Of a stretch of 64,000 bases of DNA, positions 58,124 through 64,000 are shown piece after piece. Made by a program: the position numbers and the translations under genes. The notes under the pieces are model-generated. The model saw only the letters and a list, made by a program, of their open reading frames with translations. It was not told the DNA's origin and searched no databases. The stretch's first letter is position 1. Every line of letters starts with the position of its first letter. The stretch is from DATARH01 sp035309005 (lineage in GTDB: Bacteria > Pseudomonadota > Alphaproteobacteria > ATCC43930 > CGMCC-115725). The stretch is from assembly GCA_035309005.1 (NCBI GenBank), contig DATGFP010000051.1, positions 1 through 64,000 on the forward strand, given 5' to 3'.

Positions 58124-59140
58124 GTGTCGCCTCTCCGTGCAAGGTTTCGCGGGCTCACGATGGGCGCGACGGCGTGCTTGGCGCTCGGCTACTGGGGCGT
58201 CGCAGTGGCGCAGGTGCTGGCGCCCGGCAGCAGCAATGAGCCGGTGCAGATCCAAGCCGATTCGGGCGTCGAATGGCAGCAGAACGCGCAGCTTTACATC
58301 GCCCGCGGCAACGCCGTCGCGACCCGCGGCGACAGCGAGGTTCATGCCGACACGTTGATCGCTCACTACCGCGAGGCGAAGGGCGGCAACACCAATACCG
58401 GCGGCAATACCGAGATCTACCGGGTCGAGGCCGAGGGACATGTCGTCATGAAGCGCGGCGCGCAGACGGTCGTCGGCGAGCACGCGATCTACGATATTGA
58501 CAAGGCGATCGCCGTCGTCACCGGCAAGGGGCTCAAGATGACCACCTCGGCCGACGTGGTGACCGCGCGCGACAGCCTCGAATGGTATGACCAAAAGCAG
58601 ATCGCGGTCGCCCGCGGCAACGCGGTCGCGATCCGCAACGGCAAGACCATCAAGGCGGATGTGCTGACCGCCTATATGGTCAAGACGCCGGCCGGCCCGG
58701 GCAAGCCCGGCGCCGCGACGGCGCAGCCGCTCGCGGCGCGCGGCAAGCCCCCGGTCACCCCCGCGGCGGCGGCGGGAGCGGCTCCCCCGGCCGAGTCGAA
58801 GATCGACCGGGTGGACGCGCAAGGCCATGTCGTCGTAACCAACGAGCTCGAAACCGGCCACGGCGATTTCGGCGTCTACAACGCCAAAACCGGCATCGCT
58901 ACGCTGATCGGCGATGTCGTCATCGAGCGCGGCAAGGATGTCATCCGGGGACAGCGTGCGGTCATGGATCTCAACAAGAACATCAGCCGGATGATGCCGG
59001 GCGGTGCGCCGGGTGTAGCGTCGAGCGCGGCGCATCAGCGGGTCCAGGGGTTGCTGGTGCGCGAGGAAAGCGGCCCTCGGCCGGCCGGCGCCGCCGCGGC
59101 GCCCGGCCGCAACCCGCCGGCGACCGGCAAAAAACCGTGA
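58124..59140 (+). CDS. lptA: LPS transport periplasmic protein LptA (OstA-like)
   Basis: A GTG start gives 338 residues, larger than the usual 180-220. A signal peptide (to about AVA-QVL) is followed by OstA repeats: NEPVQIQADSGVEWQQNAQLYIARGN, TLIAHYREAKGG, EGHVVMKRGAQTVVGEHAIYD. A Pro/Ala-rich linker at about residues 187-224 separates a second OstA-type part (RVDAQGHVVVTNELETGHGDFGVYN). The tail is Pro/Ala-rich. It forms the bridge carrying LPS from the inner to the outer membrane. Overlaps lptB. Confidence 0.9.
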   Translation: MSPLRARFRGLTMGATACLALGYWGVAVAQVLAPGSSNEPVQIQADSGVEWQQNAQLYIARGNAVATRGDSEVHADTLIAHYREAKGGNTNTGGNTEIYRVEAEGHVVMKRGAQTVVGEHAIYDIDKAIAVVTGKGLKMTTSADVVTARDSLEWYDQKQIAVARGNAVAIRNGKTIKADVLTAYMVKTPAGPGKPGAATAQPLAARGKPPVTPAAAAGAAPPAESKIDRVDAQGHVVVTNELETGHGDFGVYNAKTGIATLIGDVVIERGKDVIRGQRAVMDLNKNISRMMPGGAPGVASSAAHQRVQGLLVREESGPRPAGAAAAPGRNPPATGKKP

Positions 59141-59955
59141 TGCGCGGCATCAACCGGCAGGCGCCGCCGAGCTATGCCGGGCCCAGCTGGCTCGGCCAAG
59201 GGGCGCCGCAGGGGCCGCGCCTTGTTGCCGACAATCAGGGGCTGGTCGGCCACGGGCTCGGCAAAAGCTTCAAGCGCCGCCCGGTGCTGCGCGGCGTCAG
59301 CCTGGCGGTGCAGCGTGGCGAGGTGGTCGGTCTGCTAGGTCCCAACGGCGCCGGCAAAACCACCTGCTTTTACATCATCACGGGCCTCATCACCGCCGAT
59401 ACCGGGACGGTCGACCTCGACGGCCTCGACATCACCGATCTGCCGATGTACCGGCGGGCGCGGCTCGGCATCGGCTACCTGCCGCAGGAGGCCTCGATCT
59501 TCCGCGGCCTGACCGTCGAGCAGAACATCCGGGCCATTCTCGAAGTCGCCGAGCCCGAACCGGCGGCCCGGGAAGCGATGCTCGACGCGCTCTTGGCCGA
59601 GTTCTCGATCAGCCACCTGCGGCGCGCCTCGGCGATGGCGCTGTCCGGCGGCGAGCGGCGGCGCGTCGAGATCGCCCGCGCGCTGGCGACCGGACCCAAT
59701 TTCATCCTGCTCGACGAGCCGCTCGCCGGCATCGACCCGATCGCGGTCAGCGACATCCGCGACCTCGTGGCGCACCTCAAGGATCGCGGCATCGGCGTCC
59801 TGATCACCGACCATAACGTGCGCGATACGTTGAAGATTGTCGACCGGGCATACATCCTGCATGAGGGACGGGTGCTGATGGAGGGCGCACCCGACGACAT
59901 CGTCGCGGATTCCGAAGTCAGACGCGTTTACCTCGGCGAGAGATTCAGCCTATAA
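59140..59955 (+). CDS. lptB: LPS export ABC transporter ATP-binding protein LptB
   Basis: The 271-residue ATPase has Walker A LLGPNGAGKTTCFYIITGL, YLPQEASIFRGLTVEQN, signature LSGGERRRVEIARAL, Walker B FILLDEPLAGIDP and TDHNVRDTL. LptB is highly recognisable by these. A 30-residue N-terminal extension (NRQAPPSYAGPSWLGQGAPQ) precedes the ATPase domain. The ATG overlaps the lptA stop; a GTG three bases earlier is also possible. It powers LPS extraction with LptFG, which are not in the window. Confidence 0.95.
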   Translation: MRGINRQAPPSYAGPSWLGQGAPQGPRLVADNQGLVGHGLGKSFKRRPVLRGVSLAVQRGEVVGLLGPNGAGKTTCFYIITGLITADTGTVDLDGLDITDLPMYRRARLGIGYLPQEASIFRGLTVEQNIRAILEVAEPEPAAREAMLDALLAEFSISHLRRASAMALSGGERRRVEIARALATGPNFILLDEPLAGIDPIAVSDIRDLVAHLKDRGIGVLITDHNVRDTLKIVDRAYILHEGRVLMEGAPDDIVADSEVRRVYLGERFSL

Positions 59956-59958
59956 GCG

Positions 59959-59977
59959 GCTCCGAACGGAGCTTTTT
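59959..59977 (+). promoter_or_regulatory. Terminator-like hairpin holding the rpoN ribosome site
   Basis: GCTCC-GAAC-GGAGC is followed directly by TTTTT and then the rpoN GTG. The right arm contains GGAG, placed 6 bases from the start, as expected of the ribosome-binding site. The structure thus looks like both an intrinsic terminator after lptB and a translation-masking stem for rpoN. Confidence 0.6.
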
Positions 59978-61489
59978 GTGAATAGAATCGGTTTCTCGCA
60001 ACGGCTTGAGCTGCGCCAAAGCCAGGCCCTCGTCATGACGCCGCAGCTGCAGCAGGCGATCAAGATGCTGCAGCTGTCGAATGTCGAATTGGCCGAGTTC
60101 ATCCAGGCCGAGATCGAACAGAACCCGCTGATCGAGCAAGGCGAGCGAGAGGCCGGCGAGCAGACCTCACCCGACAGCGAGGCCGCTGCGCCCGAGAGCG
60201 ACGGCGCGCTGGTCGGGCTCGCCGGTGAGCTGCCGGGCAGCCGCGCCGCCGAGATTGCCGGCGATGCCGAGGACCACTGGCAAGCCGCCGCCGGCGAGGA
60301 TGGCGACGGGTCCTTGGACCGCGGCGGCGATTCGCAACCCTGGCAGACCCGCAACAGCCGCCTCGGCGACGACGCACCGGCGATCGATCAGGCCGCGGCG
60401 CGCCCCCGAACGCTGCGCGAGCACTTGATCGAGCAGATCGGCGCCGATCTGCCGGACATCGCCGATCGGGCGGTCGCCTTCTACCTGCTCGACCAGCTCG
60501 ACGAAGCGGGCTATGTGCGTTCCGGGCTCGACGGCGCGGCTGAGCGCCTGGGCTGTCCGCAGGCGCAGCTCGACCGCGTCCTCGCGCGGCTGCAGGAATT
60601 CGACCCGCCAGGGGTGTTCGCGCGCGATCTGACCGAGTGCCTCGCGTTGCAGCTACGCGATCGCAACCGCTTCGACCCGGCGATGCAGCTGCTGCTCGAC
60701 AACCTGCCCTTGCTCGCGGCCCGCAACGCCGCGGCCCTGATGCGGATCTGCGGGGTCGACGCCGAGGACCTCGCCGACATGGTCGCGGAGATCAAGTCGC
60801 TCGACCCGCGGCCGGGGCTCGCGTTCGACCCGCCGCTGGCGCAGCCGGTGGTCCCCGACATCATCATGCGGGCGCAGCCGCAGGGCGACTGGATCGTCGA
60901 ACTCAATGCCGACACCCTGCCGCGCGTGCTGGTCGACAACCGCTATTACGCGCGCATCAGCCGCGCTACGCGCAGCAAGGCGGAGCGCGACTATCTGACC
61001 GACCGGCTGCAGGCGGCGAACTGGCTGGTCAAATCGCTGCACCAGCGGGCCACCACGATCCTCAAGGTGGCGAGCGAGATCGTGCGGCAGCAGGACGGCT
61101 TTTTCCGGCGCGGCGTGCAGGCGCTGCGCCCGCTGATCCTGCGCGATATCGCCGATGCGATCGGGATGCACGAAAGCACGGTCAGCCGGGTCACCACCAA
61201 CAAGTACATGGCGACACCGCGGGGCCTCTTCGAGCTCAAGTACTTTTTCACCTCCTCGATCGCCGCCTCGCGCGGTGGCGAATCGCACTCGGCCGAGGCG
61301 GTGCGCTTTCGCATCCGCGGCCTGATCGACGGCGAGCCGACCGACGACACGTTGTCCGACGAGCGGATCGTCGAATTGCTGCAAAAGGACGGCGTCGACA
61401 TCGCCCGCCGCACGGTCGCGAAATACCGCGAGGCGATGCGGATCCCGTCGTCGGTTCAGCGGCGCCGGGAAAAGATGCTCGCGCTGTGA
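59978..61489 (+). CDS. rpoN: RNA polymerase sigma-54 factor
   Basis: The 503-residue sigma-54 starts with the activator-interacting region (FSQRLELRQSQALVMTPQLQQAIKMLQLS). An acidic, low-complexity region II runs from about 55 to 130. The core-binding domain follows, then the HTH (LRDIADAIGMHESTVSRVTTNKYM) and the RpoN box ARRTVAKYRE. It recognises GG-N10-GC promoters and needs AAA+ activators, commonly for nitrogen control. Urease in this window is a plausible target but no matching promoter was found by eye. Confidence 0.97.
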   Translation: MNRIGFSQRLELRQSQALVMTPQLQQAIKMLQLSNVELAEFIQAEIEQNPLIEQGEREAGEQTSPDSEAAAPESDGALVGLAGELPGSRAAEIAGDAEDHWQAAAGEDGDGSLDRGGDSQPWQTRNSRLGDDAPAIDQAAARPRTLREHLIEQIGADLPDIADRAVAFYLLDQLDEAGYVRSGLDGAAERLGCPQAQLDRVLARLQEFDPPGVFARDLTECLALQLRDRNRFDPAMQLLLDNLPLLAARNAAALMRICGVDAEDLADMVAEIKSLDPRPGLAFDPPLAQPVVPDIIMRAQPQGDWIVELNADTLPRVLVDNRYYARISRATRSKAERDYLTDRLQAANWLVKSLHQRATTILKVASEIVRQQDGFFRRGVQALRPLILRDIADAIGMHESTVSRVTTNKYMATPRGLFELKYFFTSSIAASRGGESHSAEAVRFRIRGLIDGEPTDDTLSDERIVELLQKDGVDIARRTVAKYREAMRIPSSVQRRREKMLAL

Positions 61490-61584
61490 GGGCGACCGCG
61501 GCAGCGCTTGACCCTCCGGCGCGGCGTGCCCATTTCGCTTCTGCGCCGCGAGCGCCGCGGCAAGATCGGATGGTTCGTTCGGCC

Positions 61585-62208
61585 ATGCATCTGACGGTCA
61601 CCGGCAAGCAGGTCGATGTCGGCGACGCGTTGCGCCGCCATGTCGAGGCAACGCTCGATGCGCTGCTAGGCAAATATTTCCGCTCCGCGATCGAGGCGCA
61701 CGCGGTCTTTGCCCGCGAGGCGCATCTGATCCACGCCGAGTTGTCGCTGCATGTCGGCCGCGGCATGGTCGTCAACAGCGGCGCTGCGGCAAGCGATCAT
61801 TACCTGGCGTTCGACGCCGCGGCCGAGCGGCTGGCAAAGCAGCTGCGCCGCTACAAGCGCCGGCTGCGCGATTACCACGCCAAGGCGCGGGCCCCGGTCG
61901 AGGCGGCCGAGGCCGCGCGTTCGTTCGTCCTCGCCCCGCTCGACGAAGAAGCCGACAGTGCCGCCGAAGGGGGCGCGGCGCCGGTCGTGATCGCCGAGAT
62001 GAGCACCGAATTGCCGCGCCTGACGGTCGGTGAGGCGGTGATGCGGATGGACCTAGCCGACGCGCCGGTGCTGCTGTTCCGCAATCGCGCGACGGAGGGG
62101 CTCAACCTCGTCTACCGGCGCGGCGACGGTAATATCGGCTGGATCGACCCCACCCTCGACAGCGCGGGCGACGCCCGGCTCGAGGCGCGGATGCGCGCCG
62201 GCCGATGA
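61585..62208 (+). CDS. hpf: Ribosome hibernation promoting factor, long form
   Basis: The 207-residue protein has the N-terminal S30AE domain (LTVTGKQVDVGDALRRHVEATLDALLGKYF) and a C-terminal domain with LPRLTVGEAVMRMDLADAPVLLFRNRATEGLNLVYRRGDGNIGWI, the dimerisation part of long HPF, which pairs two 70S ribosomes into 100S particles. ATG at 61585 fits the family start; an in-frame ATG at 61570 is possible. It lies in the standard rpoN-hpf-ptsN order. Confidence 0.93.
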   Translation: MHLTVTGKQVDVGDALRRHVEATLDALLGKYFRSAIEAHAVFAREAHLIHAELSLHVGRGMVVNSGAAASDHYLAFDAAAERLAKQLRRYKRRLRDYHAKARAPVEAAEAARSFVLAPLDEEADSAAEGGAAPVVIAEMSTELPRLTVGEAVMRMDLADAPVLLFRNRATEGLNLVYRRGDGNIGWIDPTLDSAGDARLEARMRAGR

Positions 62209-62288
62209 ACTGCTCGATGCGGCGGCTCGCCCGGGTTGCCCCGCGTCTCGGCGTGCCCGGCAACTGATCGGCCACCGGACAACCCGCG

Positions 62289-62753
62289 ATGGACATTGCC
62301 GATCTGCTCACCTCGCGCGGCGTGATCGCTCAGTTGCGCGCGAGCAACAAACGCCAGGCCCTGCAGGAGATTGCCCGGCGCGCCGCGGCATTGAGCGGGG
62401 TTGCCGAACGCCGCATCTATGACGTCCTCGCCGAGCGCGAGCGGCTCGGCAGTACCGGCATCGGCCGCGGCATCGCGATCCCGCACGGCAAGCTCGCGGA
62501 ACTGCCGCGCCTCTATGGCCTGTTTGCGCGGATCGAGCGGCCGATCCCGTTCGACGCGATCGACGGCAAGCCGGTCGATCTGGTGTTCGTGCTGCTGGCC
62601 CCGACGACGGCGGGCGCCGAGCATTTGCGGGCACTCGCGCTGGTGTCGCGGCTGCTGCGCGACGCGGCAACCTGCCAGAAGCTGCGCGGCACCGACAATG
62701 TCGATGCGCTCTACGCGCTGTTGGCCGCCCGCGCCGAGAGCGACGCAGCCTAG
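62289..62753 (+). CDS. ptsN: PTS IIA-like nitrogen regulatory protein PtsN
   Basis: The 154-residue EIIA-Ntr carries the phosphorylated histidine His66 in GIAIPHGKLAEL and the phrases VFVLLAPTTAGAEHLRALALVSRLLRD. It starts MDIADLLTSRGVIAQLRASNKRQAL. It receives phosphate from PtsP/NPr and controls potassium and nitrogen physiology. The KUP potassium transporter gene lies close by on the other strand, which is suggestive only. Confidence 0.96.
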   Translation: MDIADLLTSRGVIAQLRASNKRQALQEIARRAAALSGVAERRIYDVLAERERLGSTGIGRGIAIPHGKLAELPRLYGLFARIERPIPFDAIDGKPVDLVFVLLAPTTAGAEHLRALALVSRLLRDAATCQKLRGTDNVDALYALLAARAESDAA

Positions 62754-62782
62754 GCTACGCGCGCCCGCTCTGCGGCGACGCT

Positions 62783-62998
62783 TCAGTGCACGCTGACCGG
62801 CTCCATATCGTTCTGCCGAACCACGGCAAAGGCGAGATCGCGGCTGCCGAGGACCGCGATCCGGCGGCCGTCGGCCGCGTGCACCGCAAATCCCTCGGCG
62901 CCGTCGATCAGCACGCGCTTGACGTAGGCAACATCGTCCATGCCGAGCAGCCCCAACTCGTTCTCCGACAACTGTCGCAATCCGGCCGTAAAATCCAT
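62783..62998 (-). CDS. DUF1150 family protein
   Basis: The 71-residue protein has SENELGLLGMDDVAYVKRVLIDG, ADGRRIAVLGSRDLAFAVVRQNDMEPVSVH, matching the alphaproteobacterial DUF1150 family of unknown function. The ATG at 62998 is chosen; a longer frame to 63142 enters a repeat. In relatives this gene is often near hsp20 or ptsN. Confidence 0.88.
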   Translation of the reverse strand: MDFTAGLRQLSENELGLLGMDDVAYVKRVLIDGAEGFAVHAADGRRIAVLGSRDLAFAVVRQNDMEPVSVH

Positions 62999-63090
62999 CG
63001 TCCATCTCCAGCGCGCCGGACATCGTCCGGCAACCTGATCTTTGAAAACGCTTCCAGAGCACCATTCGATCAGATTGAAGCGCCCCCTAT

Positions 63091-63158
63091 TCGTCTTGCC
63101 CGGGCTTGACCCGTGGGCCTTCAGCCCACGTCCCCGGGACAAGCCTGGGGGATGACGA
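63091..63158. repeat. Dispersed inverted repeat upstream of DUF1150
   Basis: TCGTCTTGCCCGGGCTTG pairs with CAAGCCTGGGGGATGACGA at the outer ends; an inner stem CGTGGGC-CTTCA-GCCCACG is perfect. It is a palindromic intergenic repeat of the type common in Rhodospirillales and relatives. Confidence 0.78.
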
Positions 63159-63191
63159 TTGCAGGGTGATCGAACCTCAACTGAGACTGCG

Positions 63192-64000
63192 CTAGATCTC
63201 GATCTGGCCGCCCAGTTCGACGACCCGGTTGGGCGGGATGCGAAAGAACTCGGTCGCGTCGAGCGACAAATTGTTGAGCATGATGAACAGCCGGTCGCGC
63301 CACCGCCAGAACAGCGAGCGGTGCTGGCGCGGCCGGCGCAGCAGCTTTTCGCGGCCGATGAAGAACGAGGTTTCCATCAGGTTGATGTGGAAGTGCTGCA
63401 CCCGGCATTGCGCCAGGGCGCGCATGATGTTGGGCTCGTCGAGGAAGCCGTAGCGCACCCGCATCGTCCAGAAACCCTGGCCGACCTCGCAGATCTCCAG
63501 CCGCCGCTCGTCCGCCACGTGCGGCACGTCCTCGGTGTCGACCTGCATCATCACGACGCGCTGGTGCAGCGCCTTATAGTGCTTCAACGCATGCAGCAGG
63601 GTGACCGGCACGTTGGTCAGCTCGCGCGTGAGGAAGATCGCGGTGCCCGGCACCCGCACCAGGCGCGCCGGGTTTAGGCCCGCGACAAACTGGCTGAGCG
63701 GGATCGCGTCGCGGGCGCGCTGTTCGGCGAGGAGGCGCCGGCCGCGCCACCAGGTTCCCATCAGCGCGAACACCATCGCGGCCACCAGGATCGGAAACCA
63801 GCCGCCCTCGGCGACCTTGAGCATGTTGGCCGACAGGAAAGTCAGGTCGACGACGGCGAAAAGGGCGAACACCGGCAGCGCCACCGCGAGGCTCCAGCCG
63901 TGATGGCGCATGTAGATGAAGGCGAGGCCGTTGGTGATCAGCATCATGCCGCTGACCGCGATGCCGTAGGCGGCGCCGAGATTGTCCGAGGTCTGGAAGA
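63192..64000 (-). CDS. kup: KUP family potassium transporter, C-terminal part
   Basis: The gene enters from the right edge. About 269 residues of the C-terminal part are present: DNLGAAYGIAVSGMMLITNGLAFIYMR, further membrane segments (ALPVFALFAVVDLTFLSANMLKVAEGGWFPILVAAMVF), then the cytosolic tail with PGTAIFLTRELTNVPVTLLHALKHYKALHQRVV and ending NRVVELGGQIEI. KUP takes up K+ with protons. The N-terminal half lies beyond the window. Confidence 0.95.
   Translation of the reverse strand, partial: FQTSDNLGAAYGIAVSGMMLITNGLAFIYMRHHGWSLAVALPVFALFAVVDLTFLSANMLKVAEGGWFPILVAAMVFALMGTWWRGRRLLAEQRARDAIPLSQFVAGLNPARLVRVPGTAIFLTRELTNVPVTLLHALKHYKALHQRVVMMQVDTEDVPHVADERRLEICEVGQGFWTMRVRYGFLDEPNIMRALAQCRVQHFHINLMETSFFIGREKLLRRPRQHRSLFWRWRDRLFIMLNNLSLDATEFFRIPPNRVVELGGQIEI

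Overview
The window is GC-rich chromosomal DNA from an alphaproteobacterium, probably in or near the Rhodospirillales. Evidence: petA-petB-petC order, DUF1150 and DUF1328 proteins, the kdsD-lptC-lptA-lptB-rpoN-hpf-ptsN block, a ROSE-type RNA thermometer, and alphaproteobacterial-style palindromic repeats. It is densely coded on both strands. No gene-free stretch exceeds 300 bases, and I see no CRISPR array, prophage or complete insertion sequence. The genus assignment is inference.

Layout. 1-0.1 kb: tail of an IS5-type transposase. 0.1-6.2 kb: DUF983 and SURF1 (cytochrome oxidase assembly), an M32 carboxypeptidase, the ergothioneine pair egtB-egtD, an aldo/keto reductase. 6.3-18.2 kb: a beta-propeller protein, then a surface-polysaccharide locus with fdtA/fdtB-type 3-amino-sugar genes, a UDP-sugar 6-dehydrogenase, two epimerases, a C-methyltransferase, a heptose-type kinase, a Wzt/Wzm exporter and one glycosyltransferase. 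18.2-20 kb: stress-type small proteins and an SDR. 20.1-23.2 kb: an iron-uptake operon (cupredoxin, FTR1 permease, outer-membrane barrel, unknown exported protein) behind a Fur-like dyad. 23.2-27.2 kb: an MBL hydrolase and an electron-transfer island with a diheme cytochrome, a Cyc2-like cytochrome-porin fusion, a monoheme cytochrome without the usual Met ligand, and a HiPIP.

27.3-34.5 kb: gamma-glutamyltransferase followed by ureDABCEFG, interrupted by four repeat elements, one of them in frame inside ureF. 34.5-37.7 kb: CorA, then a heat-shock island (three Hsp20 genes, one small proline-rich ORF) with a CIRCE operator, a sigma32-like promoter and a ROSE thermometer, then rpmE. 37.7-46 kb: metabolic genes (class V aminotransferase, SGNH hydrolase, two alpha/beta hydrolases, CmcJ-like protein, DUF1127, LysR, HpcH aldolase) and an orphan ABC-2 permease. 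46-51.2 kb: NHL propeller, CNT nucleoside transporter, hotdog thioesterase, mtnA and mtnP (methylthioadenosine salvage). 51.2-54 kb: cytochrome bc1 complex. 54-56 kb: trmL, tRNA-Leu(CAG), DoxX, RNase D. 56-63 kb: KDO/LPS transport block with rpoN, hpf and ptsN. 62.8-64 kb: DUF1150 and the end of a KUP potassium transporter running off the window.

The most interesting area is 20-27 kb. There an FTR1 iron-import operon lies next to a predicted outer-membrane cytochrome with the N-terminal signature of Cyc2 Fe(II) oxidases, together with periplasmic carriers (c4-like cytochrome, HiPIP) that could pass electrons toward the respiratory chain. The bc1 complex and an oxidase-assembly factor are encoded elsewhere in the window. 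The iron-oxidation role is an inference that needs phylogenetic and biochemical tests.
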